Source: Bryobacterales bacterium (GTDB taxonomy: Bacteria > Acidobacteriota > Terriglobia > Bryobacterales > Bryobacteraceae). From it: a DNA stretch of 64,000 bases. Under the pieces are notes generated by a model. That model was not told where the DNA came from, did not search any database, and worked only from the letters and a program-made list of their open reading frames with translations. The stretch's first letter is position 1. Every line of letters starts with the position of its first letter. Shown piece by piece: positions 25,890 to 34,224 of this stretch. A program made the translations under genes and the position numbers. The stretch lies in NCBI GenBank assembly GCA_016716385.1, contig JADJWL010000002.1, forward strand, positions 310,001 through 374,000, written 5' to 3'.

Positions 25890-27011
25890 ATGAGACGGAG
25901 GACTCTCACGATCGCTATGCGAATGCGGGTGGTTTGTGCCATCGCGCTGCCGGGTCTGTTCCTGGCTGGAGGCGCTTATGGTGCGGCGATCGCTCCCTGT
26001 TCGGGAGCGGGGTCGCTCGTACAGAACATCATTCCGGTCCGGTCCAGCCAGATGACGTACTGCGTCTCCGACCATGGCTGGAGCGATAGCTGGTTCCTCG
26101 GTAACCCGGCACAATACGACGGCGCGGCGGACGTGCTGTCCGGGGACGACGGGTTGAGTTTACGGTGGACCGGGGGGCCGAGCGCGGGGAACGGCTGGCT
26201 TTCGCCCAGGATGGATCTGGGCACGTTGATCCCGCAGAATACGAACAATACAGTATGGAGCAAGGTCAGTCCGGGGAACGTTACTTCTCATCCGGCGAAC
26301 ACCCCGTACTCATCGACGCTCCGGGTGGGGAGCGCCACTCTTACGAATACCGCGAACCGAGGCATTGAGGTGGATCTAAGGACGACCGTCGTTGGATTTC
26401 AAGTCACGATTGAGGTCACGATCCGCAACCTCGCTAGCGTGGCGCGGACCAACGTGCAGTTCGGCGACTATTTCAACTTCCATCCCAACGGCTCGTGCGA
26501 ATACTCCGTGGCCTTCCCGACCTGCACCTCGCAGAACAACAGTGTCCCGGCGGGATTCACGGGCCCGGCACTGAAGCGGAACCAGGGCACGACGCAACAG
26601 ATCGACGGCTACATGTGGGCGTTCGGAGACAAGAACCGCCCGGACTTCCTCGCCGATGGCGTGATGTGGGGCGAGACCTGGAACGGCTCCGAGTGGGTCT
26701 TCGCCAACCCCAATAACTGGCATGTCGGCGTAGCTCAGCCGTTTAACCCTGACGGATCTTCGGCTGCAGGTTCGCGCGTGTGGGAAGTCATGCAGAACAA
26801 CTCCGGCTGGAACAACAGCCTGAGCCCGTTCGGCCCGTGGGATTCGGCCGGGGCGATGCAGTGGAATCTCGGGACTCTGTCGGCCAACGGGCAGCTCCGC
26901 TTCCGCATCGTGAAGGAACTGGTGCCGGTTCCCGAACCGGCCGCCTGGCAATTGCTCCTGGGTGGAGGCGCGCTGCTGGCGTTCCGCCGCTACCGGCATC
27001 GCCGCGCGTAG
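25890..27011 (+). CDS. PEP-CTERM sorting-domain protein
   Basis: A 373-residue exported protein. The start at 25890 has AGGAAG 6 bases upstream and opens a signal peptide (VVCAIALPGLFLAGGAYG). The body is a beta-rich, Asn/Ser/Gly/Trp-rich domain of unknown function. The C terminus is a textbook PEP-CTERM signal: VPVPEP, then a hydrophobic stretch AAWQLLLGGGALLAF, then the basic tail RRYRHRR. It should be cleaved and sorted to the envelope or outside by an exosortase; one is encoded 4 kb downstream. Its stop abuts the convergent beta-propeller gene with no spacer. Confidence 0.9.
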   Translation: MRRRTLTIAMRMRVVCAIALPGLFLAGGAYGAAIAPCSGAGSLVQNIIPVRSSQMTYCVSDHGWSDSWFLGNPAQYDGAADVLSGDDGLSLRWTGGPSAGNGWLSPRMDLGTLIPQNTNNTVWSKVSPGNVTSHPANTPYSSTLRVGSATLTNTANRGIEVDLRTTVVGFQVTIEVTIRNLASVARTNVQFGDYFNFHPNGSCEYSVAFPTCTSQNNSVPAGFTGPALKRNQGTTQQIDGYMWAFGDKNRPDFLADGVMWGETWNGSEWVFANPNNWHVGVAQPFNPDGSSAAGSRVWEVMQNNSGWNNSLSPFGPWDSAGAMQWNLGTLSANGQLRFRIVKELVPVPEPAAWQLLLGGGALLAFRRYRHRRA

Positions 27012-29216
27012 TCACGGCAGGACGATCTTCGCTACGCCCGCGTTTTCCGCCGCGTCGAAGGCGCGGACCACCACCACCCGCTCACCCGCGACGGCCTCGA
27101 GCCGGACGGCAAACTCCTCACGCTGGCTGTCGGTTACGCCGTCGGCGGCGCGCAAGGGCACCCACGGGCCGGCGTTCACGGAGTACTCGGCCCGCCGCAG
27201 GGGCGACGCCGCGTCGGTTGCCTCGACCCCGATTTCGACCGTCTGCCCCTGGACCCGCGCGGGACTCAGGCGCACCGCCGGCGGCGTGTGGTCGATCAGG
27301 ATCGGAGCGCTGATCAGCACATCCTCGCGGGCATCATCCGGCGCGTTGGCTTCGCGGTCCGACGCGGTCACCCGGAACAGGTAGCGGCCGTCGGCGAACG
27401 CGTGGGCGTCGACCGAGTGATGCGTCTCGCTGAAGCCGTGCTTGAGCTTCTTCCATTCCTTTTCCCCGACACCGCGGCTCTCGAGAGTGAAGACCAGCTT
27501 GTCGCCATCGGGATCCTCGGCCTGCCAGTTGATGCTCAACTGCGGGACGCTGACGCGCGCCACGGTCTGCGTCGGAGTCCCGCCCGACGTCGATGAGGCC
27601 GAGTCGCCGGTGTCGGTGACCGTCACAGAAAAGGTCGCCGCGCTTTGCGGCGAAACTGCGGTCTTGGGCGGCGGGGCGGGAGCCGCCGCGGCATAGGGGA
27701 TCACGGAAATGTCCTTCAGAACCGGTGGCGAGTTCTGCGGGAGGTAGGAGACAGTAAGACCGTCAAGCACCGCCTTGCCGGTGAACTCGGCCTTCCACTG
27801 GATGTAGCGGGCGTTAGGACTGGCGATGCCGCCCGGCGCGTTCATTGCGGGCGACCAGTCGCTCCAGGTGCGGTCCGGACGCAGCGCGTTGCCCGAGCGG
27901 GTGGATACCTTGAGCGCTCCGCCTTCGGCGCGCCAGTCGATGCGGCCCCAGCGGGCAACGGCACCGGCGTCGTGCACCGGGCTCTGGTAGCTGCCGGTGG
28001 GCGCCAGGTCCCGCGCGATCCGGAACAGCTTCCCGAGGTTCCCTGTGGCGGCGAGCAGGTCCCCGTCTCCCCCGCTCAACAACCGCAGCGCCTCGGTTTC
28101 CCGCGTCTCGACAAGGAGCGTCGTCTTGCGGGACGGACCCAGTTCGTAGATACGCCCATTGGTGTCGGTGGCGAACACGACGCGCCCTTCGCCTGGCAGC
28201 GCCAGATCGTAGGCGTTCTCTTCTTTCGACTCCCAGAGCGTCTCGACCGTGTGGTCCGGACGGATGCGGAGGAGCGCCGAGCGGTCCAGGCCGGTCATGT
28301 CGAAGACTTGAGGCACCGCGGTGGGAGGAGTCTGCTGCTGAGCCGGTTGCGGCTGCGTCTGAATCGCCGGACCGGTTTGTGCCTCGGCCGTTACCGTGAT
28401 GGACGTGGTGACGGCCGGTCCGGCGGCGCCCGGCTGCGGCTGCCCGGCTTGGGCGGCGGCCTGCTGGCGGGCGACCGCGCCACCCATCGCCGTGAGGTAG
28501 ACGCTGCCGTCGGGCGCCGGGACGAGCGCGCGGATCTCGGCAAAGTTCGCATCGTAGAGGACGAAGCCGCGGTCTTTCGCGTCGATGCGGAACAGCAGAC
28601 CGTTGGGCTCGGTGCCGGCCAGCAGGCGGCCCTTGGCATCGAAGGCGAGGCTGGTGACATGGGTCTGCCCGGTGTCATAGAACAACTCGCCCTGGCCCCC
28701 GGCGATCCGGTAGATGCGGCCGGGATCGCCCGTCGCTGCGTAGAGAGCCCCGTCCGGACCCACGGCGAGCGCCCAAAGGTAGCGGCCCTCGGGCGGCCGG
28801 AAGAAGTCGGCGGACTGGGCGGCGGAGACGCGATACACCTTGCCCTCCGGCGAGGTCGCGGCATAGAGAATGCCCGCGCGGTCGAGCGCCAGCGCGAAGA
28901 CCTCGGGCTCGGGCGCGGTCCACAGCAGTTCGGCGGCGCCCCCGGGGGCAATCTTATAGATCTTCCCGGCGTGACCTGTGCCGGCATAGACCGTGCCATC
29001 GGCGGCGCGCGCGACCGACCAGATATACGGCTGGCCGGCGGAGAAGATCTCGGTGAGCTGGGGCGCCAGCTGCACCCTCCCGTCGCGCAGCAGGGAAAGG
29101 CCAGTGAAGCGCCCTTTCACGAAGTCCTCGTAGCGGTGCATCTCCCAGACCGCAGTTCCCGCCGCATGCAGAGACAGGCCCGAACAGAGGGCCAGGGCGA
29201 GGCTGAACCGCTTCAT
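27012..29216 (-). CDS. Exported beta-propeller protein of unknown function
   Basis: A 734-residue protein with a signal peptide (MKRFSLALALCSGLSLHAAG). Residues about 50-250 consist of repeated blades of the type ADGTVYAGTGHAGKIYKIAPGG, DRAGILYAATSPEGKVYRVS and PDGALYAATGDPGRIYRIAGG, an SMP-30/NHL-like propeller. A low-complexity Gln/Pro/Ala linker (about 255-300) is followed by further blades and by Ig-like domains with DPDGDKLVFTLE and a final domain containing VEIGVEATDAASPLRRAEYS. No catalytic signature is visible. It overlaps the S55 peptidase gene by 4 bases and is surely co-transcribed with it, suggesting a shared envelope role. Confidence 0.75.
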   Translation of the reverse strand: MKRFSLALALCSGLSLHAAGTAVWEMHRYEDFVKGRFTGLSLLRDGRVQLAPQLTEIFSAGQPYIWSVARAADGTVYAGTGHAGKIYKIAPGGAAELLWTAPEPEVFALALDRAGILYAATSPEGKVYRVSAAQSADFFRPPEGRYLWALAVGPDGALYAATGDPGRIYRIAGGQGELFYDTGQTHVTSLAFDAKGRLLAGTEPNGLLFRIDAKDRGFVLYDANFAEIRALVPAPDGSVYLTAMGGAVARQQAAAQAGQPQPGAAGPAVTTSITVTAEAQTGPAIQTQPQPAQQQTPPTAVPQVFDMTGLDRSALLRIRPDHTVETLWESKEENAYDLALPGEGRVVFATDTNGRIYELGPSRKTTLLVETRETEALRLLSGGDGDLLAATGNLGKLFRIARDLAPTGSYQSPVHDAGAVARWGRIDWRAEGGALKVSTRSGNALRPDRTWSDWSPAMNAPGGIASPNARYIQWKAEFTGKAVLDGLTVSYLPQNSPPVLKDISVIPYAAAAPAPPPKTAVSPQSAATFSVTVTDTGDSASSTSGGTPTQTVARVSVPQLSINWQAEDPDGDKLVFTLESRGVGEKEWKKLKHGFSETHHSVDAHAFADGRYLFRVTASDREANAPDDAREDVLISAPILIDHTPPAVRLSPARVQGQTVEIGVEATDAASPLRRAEYSVNAGPWVPLRAADGVTDSQREEFAVRLEAVAGERVVVVRAFDAAENAGVAKIVLP

Positions 29217-30973
29217 TCCGTCACTTCCATCTGGATGGTCCTGGATCCGGAGACGGCCGCGCCGCCACCGTCGATTTCGAATTCGGCCAACTTCGATTGA
29301 TAGGTGGCCGTCAGCGCACCGTCGAGCTTCTGCGCCCGGGCGAACAGAGCGGCGAGCGAGGCTGGGGGAGCGGAGTAGTCAAGACCGTTGTATTGATACG
29401 CAGTCTGCGCGCGCCACACTCGTACGTAAGCGTTGCCGTTGCCGCGCAGCCGGTTGGCGACCGAGACGGCGTGGTCGGCCGATCGCGGCGGCGTCGTGAC
29501 CAAGCCGCGCAGCTCGATCAGATTGATCGTCATAGCGTCAGCCACGGTCACGTAAAGGGGACCGGCGGCCAGTCCGGCCGGCACAGTGTAATGGACAGTT
29601 TCCGTCCGGACAGCCCCGCGATCGCCACGCAGCTCAACCGTGATCGCCGCCGTTTCGCCGGGACGCACTTTGGCCCGGACAGGCAAGGCCGAGGCGATCT
29701 GCCAGAGGCGCTTTTCTGGAGCAGAGCGGATGTCGAGGTCGACGCGCCGAGGGAACACTCCCTGAAAGCCGCTCTGAAGCACATAGGCCAGCGGGAGAGC
29801 CGTCGACAGCGCGGCCGCGGCGGCCGACCCGGCATCGGCGGAGTAGATGTTGTCCACGGCGACCGGGTCCCGTACGCCGTCCAGTTCGATGGTGCCCCGG
29901 ATCGAGACGCTGCTCGCCCCGGACGTCCGTTCGGTGGCGTCGACGGCGGAGAAGATGAGCATCTGGAGAAGGAACGGCGCCAGCAGCGGATCGCGCACCA
30001 TCTCCATCGCATAGGAACGGGTTGCGGGCCCATCGCCGGCAACGCGGAGGGCAACCTGGACCATCGCCGCCTGCCGTCCGATCTCACCGGCGACCGCCGC
30101 CGAGCGGTCATCGACAATTGTGCCCACGATTTCTTTTGCCTGCGAAATCTTGAACGAGGTGGCGACCGAGGGAAGAAGCGCCAGCACCTCCGACCTGGCG
30201 AAGGGCATTTCGGCCGGGCCGATCGCGAGAAAGCGGTGTCCGAATGCCCAGATCCGATTGCCGTCGACATGCGTGAGCGTGCCGTCGGCCGCGATGGACA
30301 GGTCGCCCGTCACGAGCATCACGCTGATCATGGCGCCCGGTTCGAGCGGCTGGCCGCTTCCCTGGCGCGGGCGTCCGCCGCCGGCCAGACCCTGCACGGG
30401 CTCCAGTCCAAGCGCGCGCAACTTCGGCGCGAACGTTTCGATGGTCGCCGGCGTGAATCCGGCGAACGAAACGGGCGTCGCGACGTCGGTCAGCCGGTTC
30501 TCCCCGAACAGGGCGGACGCCGGAGGCGGCAGTCCCGCGAGTAGCTCGCCGTCGAACAAGCCCGCTGGAAAGCGGCGTGCGCGCGCAGCGCCCGTGGCGG
30601 CAACCATCTCCTCGATCGGACGAATCGCCGCGATCGGCTCTTTGGAATAGGCGAAGGTCATCGCGACCGCGCCGGCGAGTTTGCCGTCAATGTAGACCGG
30701 GCTGCCGCTCATCCCTTGCATGACGCCGGTCCGCTCGATCGGGCCCCCTGAGAGGCGGGCGAGAATCAGGGATTGCCTGGGGCCGGCGTTTTCGAGAACG
30801 CCAAGAATTTCCACGCCGAATTCCTCGACCTGGCCGCCGGAAAATACGGTCCGGCCGGAACCACGTTGCCCCGCCCTCACATCGCCGAGAGGGAAAAACT
30901 CCACGCCGGGAAGCGGCGCCACGGCAAGAAGTCCGGCGGCGGCCAACCACCCGAAGCGAGAGAACCACCACAT
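29213..30973 (-). CDS. SpoIVB-type peptidase S55 domain protein
   Basis: A 586-residue exported protein. After a signal peptide (LAAAGLLAVAPLPG) comes the serine-protease motif GMSGSP (residues 87-92, catalytic Ser91) in VMQGMSGSPVYIDGKLAGAV, with AYSKEPIAAI following. The likely histidine motif AFGHRFLAIGP lies later, with His246. In Bacillus SpoIVB the His motif precedes GMSGSP, so the order here is reversed; this arrangement also occurs in non-sporulating bacteria. Sporulation is not implied. It precedes the propeller gene in a two-gene operon and diverges from the exosortase gene across a spacer with an inverted repeat. Confidence 0.85.
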   Translation of the reverse strand: MWWFSRFGWLAAAGLLAVAPLPGVEFFPLGDVRAGQRGSGRTVFSGGQVEEFGVEILGVLENAGPRQSLILARLSGGPIERTGVMQGMSGSPVYIDGKLAGAVAMTFAYSKEPIAAIRPIEEMVAATGAARARRFPAGLFDGELLAGLPPPASALFGENRLTDVATPVSFAGFTPATIETFAPKLRALGLEPVQGLAGGGRPRQGSGQPLEPGAMISVMLVTGDLSIAADGTLTHVDGNRIWAFGHRFLAIGPAEMPFARSEVLALLPSVATSFKISQAKEIVGTIVDDRSAAVAGEIGRQAAMVQVALRVAGDGPATRSYAMEMVRDPLLAPFLLQMLIFSAVDATERTSGASSVSIRGTIELDGVRDPVAVDNIYSADAGSAAAAALSTALPLAYVLQSGFQGVFPRRVDLDIRSAPEKRLWQIASALPVRAKVRPGETAAITVELRGDRGAVRTETVHYTVPAGLAAGPLYVTVADAMTINLIELRGLVTTPPRSADHAVSVANRLRGNGNAYVRVWRAQTAYQYNGLDYSAPPASLAALFARAQKLDGALTATYQSKLAEFEIDGGGAAVSGSRTIQMEVTE

Positions 30974-31010
30974 CCTGTTACCATTCTATCCGCCGGACAG
31001 ACCCTGCCGC

Positions 31011-31034
31011 GCCAATGGTATCATCGGCATTGGC
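31011..31034. repeat. Operator-like inverted repeat between S55 and exosortase genes
   Basis: Perfect 7-bp arms GCCAATG and CATTGGC separated by 10 bases. TATCAT, a good -10-like hexamer, lies inside the loop. Immediately to the right, 31031-31066 forms a second strong structure, with 9-bp arms (TGGCGGCGC / GCGCCGCCA) enclosing AGGAGG. Together they could control one or both divergent transcripts. Confidence 0.4.
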
Positions 31035-31104
31035 GGCGCCAGGGCGCCCAGGAGGATGCGCCGCCAGCAAACACAATACCCCGGGAGCACGCAGAGCCAT
31101 ACCG

Positions 31105-31992
31105 ATGTCGTCCGTTGCGCACCACCCGCCGCAGGCGGAACGGCTCCATCCCCCGATTCCCTGGACCGGCCTTGTCTGGTTCAGCGGCCTTCTCATCTTG
31201 TGCTACGCACCGGTGCTGTGGCGGCTCGTGCAGCAGTGGGAGACCGATGAAGACATGGGGCACGGGTTCTTCGTGCCTGTCATCGCGGCGTACATCGCGT
31301 GGAAGAAGCGGGAGCATGTCCTGCGCCAGCCGGTCCGGCCGGCATGGATCGGCTTGGTTGTCGTGGTTTACGCCGCCGCACAGTTGACCGTAGCCACACT
31401 CGGGGCGGAGTTGTTCCTGGCCCGCACGGCATTTGTGCTCGCCGTGATCGGAGCGGTCCTGTTCGCCGGCGGGTGGGCGGTGGCGCGAAGCCTGGCCTTC
31501 CCTCTGCTGCTGCTGTTCTTCATGATTCCGATTCCGGCGATCCTTTATAACCAGATCACGTTTCCCTTACAGTTGCTGGCAAGCCGGCTCGCTGAAGGAG
31601 CACTGATGGTGATGGGCATTCCTGTGTTCCGTGAGGGCAACATCCTGGAGCTTGCCGACGGCCAGCGCTTGCAGGTGGTCGAGGCGTGTAGCGGAATCCG
31701 CTCGCTGCTCTCACTGTCGTTTCTGGCGCTGGTCTATGGGTACTTTTTCGAGGCGAAGCGGTGGGTGAAGATTGTCCTGTTCGCCGCCACCGTGCCGATC
31801 GCAATCATCGCCAACGCCGGGCGGGTTACTCTCACCGGGATTCTTTCGGCGATCGACCCGCAGCTTGCCCAAGGGTTTTTTCACAGCGCCTCGGGATGGG
31901 TGATCTTCATGGTGGCTCTGCTCGCGCTCGTGTTCCTGCACCAGGCGATCACGCGCTTCCACAGGTATGTTGAGGCGGGACGCGATGCCTGA
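31105..31992 (+). CDS. Exosortase (XrtA-like)
   Basis: A 295-residue integral membrane protein with about eight hydrophobic helices. The three catalytic residues of the exosortase/archaeosortase family are present: Cys in VEACSGIRSLLSL, Arg in NAGRVTLTG, and His in FFHSASGWVIF. It cleaves PEP-CTERM proteins and transfers them to an unknown acceptor at the cell surface. The frame extends upstream to 31015, but the ATG at 31105 fits the family N terminus best; its ribosome site is poor. It is followed with an 8-base overlap by its usual partner, EpsI. Confidence 0.93.
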   Translation: MSSVAHHPPQAERLHPPIPWTGLVWFSGLLILCYAPVLWRLVQQWETDEDMGHGFFVPVIAAYIAWKKREHVLRQPVRPAWIGLVVVVYAAAQLTVATLGAELFLARTAFVLAVIGAVLFAGGWAVARSLAFPLLLLFFMIPIPAILYNQITFPLQLLASRLAEGALMVMGIPVFREGNILELADGQRLQVVEACSGIRSLLSLSFLALVYGYFFEAKRWVKIVLFAATVPIAIIANAGRVTLTGILSAIDPQLAQGFFHSASGWVIFMVALLALVFLHQAITRFHRYVEAGRDA

Positions 31993-32644
31993 CCTAGGCT
32001 TCCTGCGGAGCCGCCCCGCGCGCATCCTGACCATCGTCCTGGCCCTTCAGGCTTCCGTCTTCTATGGGACCTCGCGGCGGGAAGAGATCCCCTCGATCCG
32101 CCCGCTGAGTGAGTTTCCCGTGGTTCTCGGAGACTGGTCGATGACCCAGGAGGGGTACGTCGATGAAGAAACGCAGGCGGTGCTGCGTGCCGACGACACC
32201 CTGACCCGCGTCTACGCCTCCCCTGGCGAGGGCGCCGCCAGCTTGTTCATCGCTTTTTTTAAGACACAGCGCTCCGGGCAGGCGCCGCATTCGCCGAAGA
32301 ACTGCCTGCCTGGGTCCGGCTGGGAAGTCGCAGGGAGCGGCGTGGCGCGAGTCGATGTCCCCGGACGAGCCGAACCGGTCGAGGTGAATATCTACGAGGT
32401 GGCCAAGGGCGACAACCGGAGCGTGGTGCTGTACTGGTATCAGTCGCGCGATCGCATTGTGGCGAGCGAGTACGAGGCGAAGATGTGGCTTGTCGCCGAT
32501 GCGATCCGCTACAATCGGACGGACACGTCGCTGGTGCGCGTGGTGGTTCCCGTTCAGGGTGCGGACCGCGGTAAAGCCATCGAGAAGGGCCGCCGCTTCA
32601 TTCAGAGCGCATTTCCCGCCCTGATGGAGCGCCTGCCGTCCTGA
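31985..32644 (+). CDS. EpsI family protein (exosortase-associated)
   Basis: A 219-residue protein with one N-terminal membrane helix (RILTIVLALQASVFYG) and the EpsI domain. The conserved cysteine segment HSPKNCLPGSGWEV is exactly the family motif, and VLYWYQSRDRIVASEYEAK is the second signature. EpsI domains occur as separate proteins, as here, or fused to exosortases, and are linked to exopolysaccharide-coupled protein sorting. The start overlaps the exosortase stop. Confidence 0.93.
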   Translation: MPDLGFLRSRPARILTIVLALQASVFYGTSRREEIPSIRPLSEFPVVLGDWSMTQEGYVDEETQAVLRADDTLTRVYASPGEGAASLFIAFFKTQRSGQAPHSPKNCLPGSGWEVAGSGVARVDVPGRAEPVEVNIYEVAKGDNRSVVLYWYQSRDRIVASEYEAKMWLVADAIRYNRTDTSLVRVVVPVQGADRGKAIEKGRRFIQSAFPALMERLPS

Positions 32645-32669
32645 CCGCCCGCGCTGTCTTCGAGGCACA

Positions 32670-33458
32670 TTGCCGGATCTTGCCGTCTATCTCGTCATTG
32701 GTGTGATTGCCGGGGTCCTAGCCGGACTGTTGGGCATCGGCGGCGGGCTATTGATTGTCCCGTCGCTGGTCTGGGTGTTCGAGCGCGACGCATTTCCGGA
32801 CAGCGTCATCATGCAGATGGCGCTCGGCACGTCGCTGGCGACGATCATCGTCACCTCGATCTCGTCGCTGCGCGCGCATTCGCGCAAGGGGAACGTCGAC
32901 TGGGCGGCATTCTGGCGGCTGACGCCTGGGGTCCTGCTCGGCGCACCCGCGGGTTCGGTGATCTCCCACTATCTCCCCGGAGACGCGCTGCGGACGATCT
33001 TCGGCGCGGCGCTGCTACTGATCTCGCTCCAGATGCTGTTCGCGGTCGGTGTCTCGCCGCGGCGGCAGCTTCCGGGCACGGCGGGACTCTTTGGCGCGGG
33101 TCTTCTCATCGGGATCGCCTCGGCCATCATCGGGATTGGTGGAGGCTCGTTGACCGTTCCCTACCTGGTCTGGAACAACCTGCAATCGCGCTATGCCGTG
33201 GGAACCTCGGCCGCGTGCGGGCTGCCGATCGCGCTCTCCGGTGCTGCCGGATTCGTGATCAACGGTCAGTTCGCGCAGGGGCTTCCGGAGGGCAGCCTGG
33301 GGTACGTGTTTCTGCCCGCGTTCTTCGGCGTCGCGGCGGCAAGCGCGCTGCTCGCACCAGTCGGCGCTTCGCTTGCGAGCCGGCTGCGCTCACGGACATT
33401 GAGCCGCGTCTTCGCCCTGTTTCTGGCCGCGATGGCGCTGCGTTTCCTTCTCCGGTGA
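32670..33458 (+). CDS. Sulfite exporter TauE/SafE family membrane protein
   Basis: A 262-residue protein with about seven to eight transmembrane helices in two repeats. Each repeat opens with the glycine motif GLLGIGGGLLIVPSLVW (residues 19-35) or GIGGGSLTVPYLVWNN (about 156-171), the family signature. A TTG start is favoured because GAGG lies 4 bases before it. Members export sulfite, sulfoacetate or other organosulfur anions, or import others; the substrate is unknown. The stop is one base from the convergent SDR gene. Confidence 0.88.
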   Translation: MPDLAVYLVIGVIAGVLAGLLGIGGGLLIVPSLVWVFERDAFPDSVIMQMALGTSLATIIVTSISSLRAHSRKGNVDWAAFWRLTPGVLLGAPAGSVISHYLPGDALRTIFGAALLLISLQMLFAVGVSPRRQLPGTAGLFGAGLLIGIASAIIGIGGGSLTVPYLVWNNLQSRYAVGTSAACGLPIALSGAAGFVINGQFAQGLPEGSLGYVFLPAFFGVAAASALLAPVGASLASRLRSRTLSRVFALFLAAMALRFLLR

Positions 33459-33459
33459 A

Positions 33460-34224
33460 TCAGTACGACAGAAAGCCGCCATCTACGGTGAGGGTGGTTC
33501 CCGTGACGAACGAAGCTTCGTCCGAGGCCAGGAACGCGACCGCGTGGCCGATGTCTTCCGGGGTGCCGCGGCGGCCGAGGGGCGTCGTGCGCAGGTACTT
33601 CCCGGTCGCCCCGGCGGAAGCCAGGTCCGAGACGATCGCCGCGTTTGCGGGCGTGTAGATGTCGCCTGGGGCGACGGCGTTGACGCGGATGCCGTGGGGC
33701 GCCAGTTCGAGCGCCATCGACTGCGCCAGGGACGCCTGCGCCGCCTTGGTCGCGCAGTAGACCGACGCCAGTTCCTGCGCGGCAAACGCGCCAACGCTGG
33801 CGATGTGCACGATGGACCCACCGTGGCCGGCCGCCACCATCCGCCGCGCGACTGCCTGCGAACAGTGGAATGTCCCCTTCAGGTTGACGTCGACGATCTC
33901 GTCGAGTTGGGCTTCGGAACAATCCAGGAAGGAGCTGACGGCGGCGGGTCCGGTGAGGCTGGCATTGTTCACCAGCAGATCGATGCGGCCGAAGGCTGCG
34001 CAGGCCACCCCCACCATGGCATCCACCGAAGCCCGGCTGGCGATGTCCACTTCGAGCGCGATGCCCTCGATGTGCGGCGCTTCCGCCAACGCGCGTTCAG
34101 CCACGGCGACACCTTTTTGCGCCAGAACGACGCGCATGCCGCGCCCGCTCAGGACGCTGGCGATACCGAAGCCGATTCCGGTGCCGCCACCGGTGATGAC
34201 CGCGACTTTGCCCGTGAGGCTCAC
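33460..34224 (-). CDS. Short-chain dehydrogenase/reductase (SDR)
   Basis: A 254-residue classical SDR: TGGGTGIGFGIA at the N terminus (cofactor site), NNAS after strand 4, catalytic Ser in HIASVGAF, the YCATK catalytic Tyr-Lys pair, and VAPGDIYTPA. The start is GTG at 34224, which overlaps the stop of the PLP enzyme (GTGA); the open frame continues upstream but is meaningless there. It is the last gene of a three-gene operon (metallo-hydrolase, PLP enzyme, SDR). The substrate is unknown; a hydroxy acid is plausible from context. Confidence 0.92.
   Translation of the reverse strand: MSLTGKVAVITGGGTGIGFGIASVLSGRGMRVVLAQKGVAVAERALAEAPHIEGIALEVDIASRASVDAMVGVACAAFGRIDLLVNNASLTGPAAVSSFLDCSEAQLDEIVDVNLKGTFHCSQAVARRMVAAGHGGSIVHIASVGAFAAQELASVYCATKAAQASLAQSMALELAPHGIRVNAVAPGDIYTPANAAIVSDLASAGATGKYLRTTPLGRRGTPEDIGHAVAFLASDEASFVTGTTLTVDGGFLSY

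Noticed and set aside
29213..30973. S55 domain as evidence for endospore formation
   Set aside because: The neighbours are exosortase genes and LPS synthesis is encoded nearby; S55 proteins with this layout occur in non-sporulating Gram-negatives.
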